Source of the DNA: Nitrosospira sp. 56-18
Lineage (GTDB): Bacteria > Pseudomonadota > Gammaproteobacteria > Burkholderiales > Nitrosomonadaceae
Assembly: GCA_001899235.1 (NCBI GenBank)
Contig: MKVR01000018.1
Coordinates: 1 to 64,000, forward strand
DNA: 64,000 bases
Reading direction: 5' to 3'
Shown: positions 37,854 to 47,163 of the stretch, piece after piece
Position numbering within the stretch: position 1 is the first letter of the stretch
How the letters are laid out: each line of letters starts with the position of its first letter
Position numbers and translations under genes: made by a program
The notes under the pieces: generated by a model
What the model saw: the letters and a program-made list of their open reading frames with translations, nothing else
Databases searched by the model: none
Told to the model about the DNA's origin: nothing

Positions 37854-38132
37854 TCATTCAACCTTCCGGTCACGGTCATCAATCTCTTTTGCCTTGCTCT
37901 CTATATCAGATTGAGTGCGGCCTAGTGTCTCCGCAAGCTGCCTTAGGGAGGTCTTCTGGCTAAGCAGATTTTTTAGCCGCTGAAGTTGCTCCTCTGTCCA
38001 GGGCGTACCGTAATTACGCGGCGTTTCTCTTCTATCGGATGTTTCTCGCCGTTCACCCTCTCTCCGTTCTGGTTCGCCCGAGGGAGTATCGCTTTTCCGT
38101 TTATCCTTTTTCATCCGTCCTCCGGTTATCAA
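37854..38132 (-). CDS. Small highly charged hypothetical protein
   Basis: Intact ORF, 4-bp overlap with downstream neighbour's frame. Confidence 0.45.
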   Translation of the reverse strand: MITGGRMKKDKRKSDTPSGEPERREGERRETSDRRETPRNYGTPWTEEQLQRLKNLLSQKTSLRQLAETLGRTQSDIESKAKEIDDRDRKVE

Positions 38133-38407
38133 TGCTCCACCTTCTCCACATCCTCGATGACTGTTCCCAGCATGCCCACTAGTGTCTCCATGCCATCGAT
38201 CACCAACTCGGCCTGCTCGTCGTTTATGTCATCGGTAACGATCATCGACAGATGATCTTCCAGTGGCAGTTCACCATACCGTCGCTTGTAATGCGCCACA
38301 TTCATGGCGAGCAACCTAGCGCACTCAGCAATATCCTCCTTCTCGGTAACCTCAACCAGTTGGTCGACGAGAATCATGTACTGCTGTAGTTTCTGTAGAT
38401 CAGGCAT
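38129..38407 (-). CDS. Hypothetical protein
   Basis: ATG at 38407 overlaps SNase stop. Confidence 0.5.
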   Translation of the reverse strand: MPDLQKLQQYMILVDQLVEVTEKEDIAECARLLAMNVAHYKRRYGELPLEDHLSMIVTDDINDEQAELVIDGMETLVGMLGTVIEDVEKVEH

Positions 38408-38849
38408 AGCGCATCGTGGGGTTCGAAATCTGCCGTAGTCTTTTCCGCCATTCCCATGGTGGAATAGGAGAGGACTCAGACCATAGGCCACGTTTGAAGC
38501 GGCGCGCCTCGTGCTGAAGTACGAATAAATTGTGATCCTTGGCATATTGCCGATATACCCATGCCATGCCACGGTTTACCTGCTCGGCATTGGCGTCAAC
38601 ACCATCGCAACTCACTCTGGCAACGGTACGCCCGTAGCGGTCCTTCACCCTTGGTTTTATTTTTGCCTTTTTTCCGAAGCAGAGATCGGAAAGGGATTGC
38701 TTGGATTTGGCTCCGAACGGCTGCCGCTTTTCTGGTGCATCGATCTCGGCGAGCCGAATCTTTACCTGTTGCTTATCCTCTTTCAGGACGGTGAGAGTGT
38801 CGCCATCAGAGATGCCGATTACCGTGGCAAGGAAAAGAGCAGATAGCAT
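38400..38849 (-). CDS. Thermonuclease (SNase-like) family protein
   Basis: GISDGDTLTVL, KIRLAEIDAPEKRQPFG, DRYGRTVARV. Confidence 0.88.
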   Translation of the reverse strand: MLSALFLATVIGISDGDTLTVLKEDKQQVKIRLAEIDAPEKRQPFGAKSKQSLSDLCFGKKAKIKPRVKDRYGRTVARVSCDGVDANAEQVNRGMAWVYRQYAKDHNLFVLQHEARRFKRGLWSESSPIPPWEWRKRLRQISNPTMRYA

Positions 38850-38894
38850 TTCAAGTAGAAATTAAATACTCCAACAGATGGCGTGGGAAGTCCC

Positions 38895-39422
38895 TCACCG
38901 ATCTTGACGCCGAATGATCTCCTTTTCAATTTCCCCGGCCATTTCTTCAAGTGATTTATCTTCATCAATTAGCAATTGGCTGCCCACACGAGCCCCCAGA
39001 ACAGATCCTAAAGGTGCCAATATTACCGAACCAATGACAGCCCCAACTCCAATGCCCGGCTCTAATATTTTTTTTACATGTTTTGTACCCAAGCCTTCCC
39101 TAAAGTCTATCCATTGATATTGGCTTAATTCCCCCGGCAAAACAGTATAGTCTAATAGGATTGGCAAAATATCCTTGTCTTGAAGAACAGCTTGCGACCA
39201 CTCTTTCTTAACGTTTTCCGATTTGTTAGCATGCTCGCACCAAAATAACACTACCAAATCAGTTTTTGCTAAAGCATTGTCGATTTCGCTTTTCCATTTT
39301 TTGCCAGGAGGAATACTGTCAATATCGTGAAAGACGAATGAGGCATTAATTCGGAGCAGCGCAACTATCGGCCTAATAAGGTCAATGTCAGTGCGGCTAT
39401 ATGAAACAAAAATATTCGTCAT
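38895..39422 (-). CDS. TIR-domain protein with C-terminal glycine-rich hydrophobic segment
   Basis: MTNIFVSYSRTDIDLIRPIVALL..DIDSIPPGKKW; PGIGVGAVIGSVILAPLGSVLGARVG. Confidence 0.82.
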   Translation of the reverse strand: MTNIFVSYSRTDIDLIRPIVALLRINASFVFHDIDSIPPGKKWKSEIDNALAKTDLVVLFWCEHANKSENVKKEWSQAVLQDKDILPILLDYTVLPGELSQYQWIDFREGLGTKHVKKILEPGIGVGAVIGSVILAPLGSVLGARVGSQLLIDEDKSLEEMAGEIEKEIIRRQDR

Positions 39423-39562
39423 ACAAGTGCACCGGATGAATATTTGAGGTTCGAGTGGTACGCACGTTACTTGAAACTCCGGCATTTCACCATCTGCAAT
39501 GTCGGACAAGCATCGAGAGCGTGCGAAAAAGGCTAGGTGGGCTTGACTAGGCTATTGATGTG

Positions 39563-39745
39563 TTAAATCTCTGCTATCACACTGACGCTTGCGACGGTCT
39601 CAGATGATCCTATACAGTGGTGATGGACAAGATCAATACTCTGTACACCAATACCATATCTCGATTCAAATGCTCTGAGCTTCTCCAGAATAGCATTCTC
39701 AAGTTCTGCCTTGGCTGTCTGTACATCGATGACCGTGTCAGGCAT
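39563..39745 (-). CDS. Small hypothetical protein
   Basis: 60-aa ORF, phage-like context. Confidence 0.4.
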   Translation of the reverse strand: MPDTVIDVQTAKAELENAILEKLRAFESRYGIGVQSIDLVHHHCIGSSETVASVSVIAEI

Positions 39746-39944
39746 TTTACTCCCACAGGTTACTTTGCTCTAATCTAAAATCCTTTGGATATGAGACAGG
39801 CCAGCATTATCTCGCCCGGTGATTGTGCCGCCAGGTGCGTTACCTTTTACCTTCAAGGATTAGAACTTACAGTGCGCGTATTAGAATATTAATTAAGAAT
39901 TTAGAGGGGAGGTGGTTGATAAGTTTGAGCCGAGCCATTTGCCT

Positions 39945-41156
39945 TCACCGTGATTCTACTTGCCATCTAGGCCTAGAGACGCCGTCTCGGGGATCTGTAA
40001 TTAGCTCATCCCATCGACTTGGTCTATCGGAACTACTCGCCCCCATATCTGTACCACCTCCAAAAATAACAGGTGCCCCGCCAAGAATAAGCAAAGCAGC
40101 AGCTGCGGCAGCTGCTGATGATGCATTTGAGCCTTCCTCTTGCCCGCGATACTTTATCAGCCAGTTGTTAAAGTCAACCATATCAGGCGCAAGTTTAATT
40201 AGCTGGCTTTCGGATGCTTTTCTTATTAGAGACATTCCATCTGCCCGCTTTTCAACGCTAAAAGCAATCCAATATTTAATACCACTACCGCTACCAGTTT
40301 TAGTTTTGGCCTCACGCCAAAGTGTTGTACCATCTCCTAATAGATTAAACTCATAGCTCCAATTGTCCTTTCCAAATGCATTGGTTTTATTATGCAGAGC
40401 CAGGATAACTAGACTTGTACCTGAATCGAGATATTGATTTAGAGCAACCGTTCCTGTCCCTACGCCATTTTTTATTGTCCTTTCAACCTCATTCGCAAGA
40501 ATAAAAATTCCTTCAGGGTTTTGTATAGCCACAATACCTAGATCATCAATATTACTGAGTTTTACAGAAACATCTTGAATTTCCCTGGCTAATAGAGAAC
40601 CTTCAGAGCCATCGAATTGCGAAGCCATAGAACGGCCAATTTGGCGGGCTCTTTCTGTTTTAGCTGCCTCGGATGCTTTTGTTTGAGTATTAAATTTGCC
40701 TTTTAAGCAACTTTTTCCAATCTTGCTAAATGTCTCAGGTAGAAGGCTTTCATCATCGGCAGTGCGTCCGTCGCCAAATGAATAAAAGTAAGCGCCCTGT
40801 TCTACATTTTGCTGCAAAGCGCGGTACATTATTTGTTCCCACTGTGCACGAAAAGGAAAACCTCCCGCGTACCACTGACCAATAACTACCCCACAATTGG
40901 TTTGCGCACTTACCGCTTCATCGGGAAAATCAACAATCCAATAGGGATTCATGTAACCCATGGGATCTTGCGTGCGCATTGCCGCTTTTATGTTGCTGAG
41001 GGCGTTATTTACGTCACCTCGTGCCTTAAATACAACCATGACCATATCGTTTCTAGAACGATACTCTGACATCTTTTTCTCAAATAAAACTAAGACGGGA
41101 TCGGCTTGCAAAGTAGATGAGAATAAGAGTATTGCGACGGCAAGGATTTTCCTCAT
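39945..41156 (-). CDS. Exported hypothetical protein with C-terminal Ala-rich hydrophobic segment
   Basis: Signal MRKILAVAILLFSSTLQA at internal ATG 41156. Confidence 0.6.
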   Translation of the reverse strand: MRKILAVAILLFSSTLQADPVLVLFEKKMSEYRSRNDMVMVVFKARGDVNNALSNIKAAMRTQDPMGYMNPYWIVDFPDEAVSAQTNCGVVIGQWYAGGFPFRAQWEQIMYRALQQNVEQGAYFYSFGDGRTADDESLLPETFSKIGKSCLKGKFNTQTKASEAAKTERARQIGRSMASQFDGSEGSLLAREIQDVSVKLSNIDDLGIVAIQNPEGIFILANEVERTIKNGVGTGTVALNQYLDSGTSLVILALHNKTNAFGKDNWSYEFNLLGDGTTLWREAKTKTGSGSGIKYWIAFSVEKRADGMSLIRKASESQLIKLAPDMVDFNNWLIKYRGQEEGSNASSAAAAAAALLILGGAPVIFGGGTDMGASSSDRPSRWDELITDPRDGVSRPRWQVESR

Positions 41157-41319
41157 GTTCCTCCTGGCAAGGGACAAGGCACTTAGAGTTTCTTCGGATG
41201 TATCGGACAGGATGCGGTTGTGGATTGGACGAATCCTACGCGACTTTATCTTGTGTCTTTTGTCGGCAAGGTATTTTAGTCGGTTTAGTTCTTCTGGAAT
41301 GAGAATGTGCAAAGATTCT

Positions 41320-41646
41320 TCAGCCAGCCCTCCAATGATGCCGCGGGTCCAGGGGATAACCTTTAACATCACAGCCGATAATCCGGCCTGACTTCTCTAA
41401 CCGTTGCTTGTAGCTGTTGTGGCAATGCCGGCATAAGGAGGCATGATTCGATTTATCCCAAAACAGATCCTGATCGCCGCGGTGCGGCTTGATGTGATCC
41501 ACCACAGACGCTATTTTTCGGCATTTAACGCAGTAGGGATGGCTGAGTAGGTACCCTGCCCTGTACTTCTGCCAAGCACTACCATAGCCTCGCTGTGCGG
41601 ATGTGGCTCTCAATTTATGCTTCTCTGAAACTTCTTGCTGAGCCAT
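41320..41646 (-). CDS. HNH endonuclease (phage-type)
   Basis: CVKCRKIASVVDHIKPHRGDQDLFWDKSNHASLCRHCHNSYK. Confidence 0.85.
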   Translation of the reverse strand: MAQQEVSEKHKLRATSAQRGYGSAWQKYRAGYLLSHPYCVKCRKIASVVDHIKPHRGDQDLFWDKSNHASLCRHCHNSYKQRLEKSGRIIGCDVKGYPLDPRHHWRAG

Positions 41647-42194
41647 ATTTGGGGATTGGCGATGAGGTCTGTTAGGTAGTCAAGTCCTGTATCAGTAGGA
41701 TATCTACTCTTCTGTTGCGCCGCGTTAAGTCTTAATCCCGGCTGGCGCTTTAATCCGTATGCGCTGGTCTCACACTTCAGAGTAATCCCGCCTTCTTCCC
41801 CATCAACACTGATCGCCATGGTATCCATGATCCCGCGCCAGCAGACTACCGGAGTGCCCACCAGCTGGAATGACTCGTTAAGTGGCACAAAGTGCATCTT
41901 TGCGTTCCTGCCACGGTATTGCTCAACATCCCCCACCGCCAGGGCAAGGACGGAATTTTGAGCTACGTTGAGCGTGAAGGTTAAGCTCTTTGACTCAACT
42001 CCTTCTGATTCTTCTATAGGACTAATTGCCCCCATACTTCCCAGACCGATCCATTCATGGCCTCCCCAGGTGATGGAAACGTTAGCTGTGCAAAGGTATT
42101 GCGTTGAATCACGGAACTCCAACTCGACAAAATAAACTATCCGCGTTACCGGCTTCTCTAGTTCGGTCTGTTGATGCGAGGATAAGGTTGTCAT
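41610..42194 (-). CDS. Phage tail-associated protein (DUF2163-like)
   Basis: YFVELEFRDSTQYLCTANVSITWGGHEWIGLG; located in tail module. Confidence 0.5.
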   Translation of the reverse strand: MTTLSSHQQTELEKPVTRIVYFVELEFRDSTQYLCTANVSITWGGHEWIGLGSMGAISPIEESEGVESKSLTFTLNVAQNSVLALAVGDVEQYRGRNAKMHFVPLNESFQLVGTPVVCWRGIMDTMAISVDGEEGGITLKCETSAYGLKRQPGLRLNAAQQKSRYPTDTGLDYLTDLIANPQIWLSKKFQRSIN

Positions 42195-42682
42195 AATGAC
42201 CCTTTGCTTGATGGGTACCGGAATGACCACTCAGTCTTGGAGTTCACGTTTTTTACTATGAGTTCGCCGGTGGAGATGATATCCATGCCGATAATCACAT
42301 CCCACCATACGTCCTTGCCTGGATTCTTTAAAACGACAGGCAGTTCATGGAAGGTAATCTTGTCGGGAAGAGTGAGGTTTATTACATAGGCTTCGCTCGG
42401 TTCATATCCGTCTACGCCTTGTATAAGTATCGGCCTTATGCGCCTCATCGGCTTCAGGCCGCATGCTTCCACGGCGCGGGGGGTTATTACTGAGCCAGTC
42501 GCTCCGGTATCCCAAAGGGCTTTAAATTCAGTTTTGGGGTAATCAGGAATTCCATTGGCGGGATCGAATGGCTTGGAGATATAACAAGGAGTATCCAAGT
42601 AGGTCAACAAACCGTGTTCAGATTTGGCAATAAAGCTTCTATTCGCTAGCATGGTATTAGCAGAGTCCTTGTATTTGCTCAT
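42191..42682 (-). CDS. Retropepsin-like aspartic protease
   Basis: FKALWDTGATGSVITPRAVEACGL (DTGATGS) and WDVIIGMDII. Confidence 0.75.
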   Translation of the reverse strand: MSKYKDSANTMLANRSFIAKSEHGLLTYLDTPCYISKPFDPANGIPDYPKTEFKALWDTGATGSVITPRAVEACGLKPMRRIRPILIQGVDGYEPSEAYVINLTLPDKITFHELPVVLKNPGKDVWWDVIIGMDIISTGELIVKNVNSKTEWSFRYPSSKGSL

Positions 42683-43721
42683 CACAGACATTCGCGGCTG
42701 TGATGATGTTAGAGAGAGGGATATCGGATGCGGGAACATTGCACATTGGAGATGTGAGGTAATCATAAATCGCTAAAGCAGGGTTAGTGCTGTACGCCGT
42801 CATTCCGGTTCTTGGATCGTAGAGCTTGCGCCCTTTCATCAGGACCGCTATGTCCGGCAAGCCACCTTGGAACTCGGCTTGCCGCAAGTCCAACCTTATG
42901 ACGGTATAAGTAAGTCCGCGAAGAACAGCAGTGTCCTTCCACTTCGCTCCGCACTCAGCCAGCAGGGATGCGTCAGCCGGATCATCAGGAGTGCCGAGAT
43001 GCTTCTTTACACGTACTTGTGAGGTGTTGCGCGTGTATTGATAGGTGACGCTGTAATGGTCAAAGGTAAAGGTGAAACCGAGAGGCAAACCAGGAGGAAG
43101 GGCACCTGTCACGGTTATCGTGTTGCCTACTCTGGTATAAGTTACCTCGCCGCTTAGCGGCAAGATTCCTTCAGCATTCCCGATACTCCCACGTCCGTAC
43201 GCAATAACCTTGACCGAGCTGCTAGGCGTGTGCGCGAGAGTGAAAGGCGAAGTGGGAAAGGTCTCCGTTATGTTCTCGGTTGCCGTCGAGTAGTAATCTC
43301 CGCTGGTAACAAATCCATCCTCATCCAATAGGCCAAGCGGTTTGTTATTGATATAAACCTCGTCAATGGATTCAGATTCGCCAGCAGCATGAACACAGAC
43401 TAGATGCTTGAATTCCTCATTGCTGCCGCTTACGAGCATGGCTACTACATCAGCCCCTACCTTGGCCTTTCCATAAACGTAACGCTGTGGCGCATCCGTA
43501 GCAACCCGCGTGATGGTGCGGTCTTGCAGGGAGTTAAGGAAATCTTCCCTAGCCCTTGCAGCTTGTCTCTTCGCTTTTTTTGCTGCGGCTTTCTGGGCTA
43601 CAGCGCCATATACCGTTGTCCCGATAGTCAGCGCAATGGAAGCTACCGTGAACGCTATCTGAGTCGCGGTCATTGCGGCAATTTCAGCGCCAATGATTGC
43701 TATTACTGGCGGCATGTCCAC
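42657..43721 (-). CDS. Phage tail tip/host specificity J-like protein, C-terminally truncated
   Basis: Membrane-like N-term, YVYGKAKVGADVV, LPDIAVLMKGRKLYDPRTGMTAYSTNPALAIYDYLTS, ends ANVCDEQIQGLC*. Confidence 0.75.
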   Translation of the reverse strand: MDMPPVIAIIGAEIAAMTATQIAFTVASIALTIGTTVYGAVAQKAAAKKAKRQAARAREDFLNSLQDRTITRVATDAPQRYVYGKAKVGADVVAMLVSGSNEEFKHLVCVHAAGESESIDEVYINNKPLGLLDEDGFVTSGDYYSTATENITETFPTSPFTLAHTPSSSVKVIAYGRGSIGNAEGILPLSGEVTYTRVGNTITVTGALPPGLPLGFTFTFDHYSVTYQYTRNTSQVRVKKHLGTPDDPADASLLAECGAKWKDTAVLRGLTYTVIRLDLRQAEFQGGLPDIAVLMKGRKLYDPRTGMTAYSTNPALAIYDYLTSPMCNVPASDIPLSNIITAANVCDEQIQGLC

Positions 43722-44068
43722 GCCTCCTTTGCTACAGTGCGGTCAGTAAATACGAGGCCATCCAAACCGACCGAAACGATATGCCTGCCACTGAACAGGT
43801 GTGCCGTGCCTCGATAGATCGTCAAATCTCCGTCTTGCGCCAGGTTAGGATTTATCTGTTTCAGGTTGCTTTGGAGCAAAGCTGTGAGACCGCCCAGGTC
43901 TTTCAGTTTCTTCCTTGCCTGTCTCGCACTGCTCCAAGGCTTGTGTTCGGTTAGGTAATCACGTCCTGTCTTGATGCGTACCCATTCCCCTATGAAGGTG
44001 CAACAGTCGTTTTCTCCCCACTTGAAGGGCTTGTTGGCATGAAGAGAGATATATTCGAAGAGCATCAT
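43703..44068 (-). CDS. Phage tail-module protein (DUF6950/NlpC-like)
   Basis: FKWGENDCCTFIGEWV..GDLTIYRGTAHLFSGRHIVSV. Confidence 0.6.
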   Translation of the reverse strand: MMLFEYISLHANKPFKWGENDCCTFIGEWVRIKTGRDYLTEHKPWSSARQARKKLKDLGGLTALLQSNLKQINPNLAQDGDLTIYRGTAHLFSGRHIVSVGLDGLVFTDRTVAKEAWTCRQ

Positions 44069-44102
44069 TGGAATTTAAATAGCCTTTGAATTGTGAGAAG
44101 TA

Positions 44103-44165
44103 AAAACCCCCAACTTTTCGGGTCGGGGGTTCTTGTTTTCGCCAGCCGCGTAACCAAAGGAAAGC
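44103..44165 (+). other. Structured element copy 2: hairpin followed by GCCAGCCGCGTA...GGAAAG
   Basis: AAAACCCCCAACTTTTCGGGTCGGGGGTTCTTGTTTTCGCCAGCCGCGTAACC. Confidence 0.5.
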
Positions 44166-44226
44166 TACCGCTGGCTATCGGGGTTCCTTTTGAGCTATGC
44201 GCGACTCGCCGATTGATACGCATCCC

Positions 44227-44859
44227 TTACGCCAGCGCTATCAAAACATCAGCCCTACCTTTCTCCGGTAGCTCGCTCTGGTCAATAAAACCTTCTTTGC
44301 ATGCCTCCGTGAGGTAGCGATAGGCACGGGAGTTTCTGTCCTTCAGCGATCCCAATTCCAGGATGTTCATGGGTATAAGGCTGCCTACTGCGAAACCTGC
44401 AAGAGACAATCCTTCCCGCAAATCTGCTTCAGCAGTTAACGCCTCGTCCAGTTCCTTGAGCTTTGCGACAACCTTACGGACGTTTTCATGGTGTATTGGC
44501 CGTAACCGCTCCACCGCTTCAAAAGATGCCGCAGACCGCTTATCCATGAGTGCCTGTTCCTGCAGTCGAATAGCAGCCTTGATGACTGAAATCCGCGTGG
44601 TCAGCTCCCGATAACCCTCCATCAGTTTTGCTTCATCGGTAATTTTAGGACTTGACCCGTCGTCCAGCATCTTCTCTGCTGCTTCTTCAATAGGATCACG
44701 CTGCGGGTGTCCTTTTCCAAAATGCATATCAAGCAGAATTGCGTCTCTCTTTCCTTCCGCCTCGGCCAGTTGAAGCCGTAGATCAGCTAATTTTTTGCTT
44801 GCAGCGGCATATTCCTTGTTGTCTGAAAGTTTCGGTAGTACAAAGGATTTCTTGCTCAT
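44227..44859 (-). CDS. Hypothetical phage protein, coiled coil
   Basis: Intact ORF following TerS-like gene. Confidence 0.55.
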   Translation of the reverse strand: MSKKSFVLPKLSDNKEYAAASKKLADLRLQLAEAEGKRDAILLDMHFGKGHPQRDPIEEAAEKMLDDGSSPKITDEAKLMEGYRELTTRISVIKAAIRLQEQALMDKRSAASFEAVERLRPIHHENVRKVVAKLKELDEALTAEADLREGLSLAGFAVGSLIPMNILELGSLKDRNSRAYRYLTEACKEGFIDQSELPEKGRADVLIALA

Positions 44860-44908
44860 CAGTATATTTCCTTAGGGTTAAAAAATGGTGTTTTGCGAAT
44901 TGAATGCA

Positions 44909-45331
44909 TTATTTGCCTTCATCCCATGGACGAACGCCGGATGCCTTGCCAGCCATTACCGCAGCAGTAGCCGGGGTATAACGTGATTGCTGAGTGAGCC
45001 TGAGTTTTGTTGCAAAAGTCTGGATAAGCCGGGATTGGCGCTCGATCATGATGTGAAGCCGATTCAGTCTCTTCAGATCGGCATCCGGCTCCATCAACGT
45101 TGCCTCTATCGCGTCAGATTGCGATGTCAGGATTTCATGAGAGACAATGGATTTGACGTAACCCAAAAGCAATGCGGAATTAGCCGCATCGAACCAGGCG
45201 GCAGGCTTTGAAGAAACGATTTCGCTCCAAAGCTCCTTTTGCCGACTTGTCAGACGCTTTGGTGCCAATAGACGCGCATCCATCGGTTTATTGGGAACTA
45301 CGGTCAGGCTTGCTGAGGATTTTTTAGCCAT
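44909..45331 (-). CDS. Phage terminase small subunit-like (P27 family)
   Basis: RLTSRQKELWSEIVSSKPAAWFDAANSALLLGYVKSIVSHEIL. Confidence 0.7.
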   Translation of the reverse strand: MAKKSSASLTVVPNKPMDARLLAPKRLTSRQKELWSEIVSSKPAAWFDAANSALLLGYVKSIVSHEILTSQSDAIEATLMEPDADLKRLNRLHIMIERQSRLIQTFATKLRLTQQSRYTPATAAVMAGKASGVRPWDEGK

Positions 45332-45423
45332 GAAAAAAGGGCAAAATGTAACGATTTATGAAAGAAAGGCCATCAGAGCGGTTTCGGGGAATGGGGTGGA
45401 AAGAATGAATGCCCCCTACCTCC

Positions 45424-45654
45424 TTACAGGGCAAGGGATAGCCTCTTTTCATTCCTGCTTTGTCCTCCCTGTCCCAGGGCAAGGGCAAGCCTTATTTCAT
45501 TTCTCCTTTTTTGCTTGCCTCCCTGTTGAAGTGTCAGCCTCCTCTTTGCTATTAATGAGGGATCATCACCGGGAAGAGGCCCGTTGTTCATGATGCTGCC
45601 CCTGACCTTGTTCATGAACCAGTCGCCGTACCAGTCGCCGTATTGGCTTCTCAT
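45424..45654 (-). CDS. Small protein with internal ~20-aa duplication
   Basis: GGKQKRRNEIRLALALGQ / GGQSRNEKRLSLAL; start close to preceding stop. Confidence 0.45.
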   Translation of the reverse strand: MRSQYGDWYGDWFMNKVRGSIMNNGPLPGDDPSLIAKRRLTLQQGGKQKRRNEIRLALALGQGGQSRNEKRLSLAL

Positions 45655-45667
45655 CGCTCATTTCCTC

Positions 45668-45841
45668 TTAATGGTTATTCAGGGTACGCTTGGGCACTGG
45701 GATTTCCCGCTGCCCAGTCTTCTTTGCAAATACGCTCAGGTTCTTTTCCAGGTTCTTGAGCCGTTCATCGTTTGCCTTTTTAAACTCAGTAAACGCCTTG
45801 CCTTGGTCCAAAACCAGGTTCTTTATTTCGTCGCTGTTCAT
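45668..45841 (-). CDS. 57-aa protein resembling the N-terminal delta region of HK97-type major capsid protein
   Basis: MNSDEIKNLVLDQGKAFTEFKKANDERLKNLEKN...; not in supplied ORF track. Confidence 0.5.
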   Translation of the reverse strand: MNSDEIKNLVLDQGKAFTEFKKANDERLKNLEKNLSVFAKKTGQREIPVPKRTLNNH

Positions 45842-46003
45842 ATGCTAAAGTCCTTATACGATGTCAAAGTAATACTCATGAAACAAGTATAGGAGAATGA
45901 TATCAAACGGAATTCCCGGTATAGCGGCATCCGGGAAAAGAGTGATTGAAAAAATATTGAGGTAGATAACGATGCCCAGCCACACCGTTATCTGTAGGGA
46001 GGA

Positions 46004-46378
46004 TTACCGCAGCTCTTTCTTGCACCAACTCAGTTTGTTCCTGATGCTCTTGAACGTGAGTTGCTGGCGGCCTGTGCGGGGGTGGTGGTATGTGACGAGC
46101 TCCCATACCCTATCGACCTTCTCTATCGGGCTTGCTTCCTCGCCGTACATATCGCGGCGAGCAGCCTCCATCCCCAGTTCATGCAAGAGCAGGTCAAAGG
46201 TAACAGGGCCTTCTATCGTGGGAATTAGCTTGAGAAGATAGTTCTTTAAGAAACCGGGCTTCTTCCCGATGTTCTGCTGCTGTTGAAATGAGAGTCCCAG
46301 CCTAACCAGGGCAAGAACCTCTTCACGCTCGGGGCTTGGGGGCAATGTGGTCTCGACATAGTGGGTGAGATTCATCAC
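46004..46378 (-). CDS. Hypothetical phage protein
   Basis: Intact ORF in element operon. Confidence 0.5.
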   Translation of the reverse strand: MMNLTHYVETTLPPSPEREEVLALVRLGLSFQQQQNIGKKPGFLKNYLLKLIPTIEGPVTFDLLLHELGMEAARRDMYGEEASPIEKVDRVWELVTYHHPRTGRQQLTFKSIRNKLSWCKKELR

Positions 46379-46707
46379 TTACTCTGACCCCCGGCTACAT
46401 GTCGCGGTCAATTGACGGCAATCTGATTTTATATCTGATATCAGAGAGGAATCACAGCACGGTTCGTGCTCAAAGCGTGGACGATTCGTGCATTCGCATT
46501 GCTTTGGGAATGCGTTCGGATTGCTAGCAACGTGCTTGCAACTCGCTTGCAAGTTTTTGGAATGCTTCTTTACATACTTCAGGGAGTTGGAGATTTCGAC
46601 AGGCAATCGTGAGAGCAACGTTGAGCAATCATCAGGGCAACGTCCGTTCAACAGGTGTTCAGCAAACGTTGAGCAACGCCGGTAATCCGAATGATGGGCT
46701 AGAGCAA

Positions 46708-47163
46708 TCATGCTGCCTCCCTTTCCTGTTCGTCGGGAAGCTCTACAATGCGCTCATTCTCATCATAGAATGCACTTAGAGCCACTTCATCTGAAAACGC
46801 GTCTACGGGGCTATAACGCTCAATTGCGTCGATTATTGCCATTCCGTCATATTTAGCCAGGGGAATAGCTAGATCGAACGTAGCCAGACCGTCAATTGTT
46901 ACCTGAACCAGTACAGGATCAGTAGTCGCGTCAGTGACAGTAACGGTGTAACGCGGATGCAACGTTACGTCACGTTTCGTTAACGTTTCGTGGGGCGTTA
47001 CGGGCCGTTTCAGTTCGGCAAGGATCGCTGCCTTGTTTTCCTTGATGATCCCGATCCAGCGTTTAATGACTTCCTGATCACCGTCTATCTTGATGTTGTC
47101 TCCAACAATAGATAAGGTCAGACCGTCAGATGTTGCTGTGTCTACGATGGCCTGGGCTTTCAT
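46708..47163 (-). CDS. Hypothetical phage protein
   Basis: Start overlaps stop of upstream gene (47160). Confidence 0.55.
   Translation of the reverse strand: MKAQAIVDTATSDGLTLSIVGDNIKIDGDQEVIKRWIGIIKENKAAILAELKRPVTPHETLTKRDVTLHPRYTVTVTDATTDPVLVQVTIDGLATFDLAIPLAKYDGMAIIDAIERYSPVDAFSDEVALSAFYDENERIVELPDEQEREAA

Noticed and set aside
45375-45600. Quasi-repeated DNA as a tandem regulatory array
   Set aside because: Explained by an internal duplication within the small CDS 45424-45654.
46500-46680. Possible CRISPR-like array from recurring GAGCAACG/CAACGTT words
   Set aside because: No regular repeat-spacer periodicity; short words only. No CRISPR array or cas gene seen in the window.
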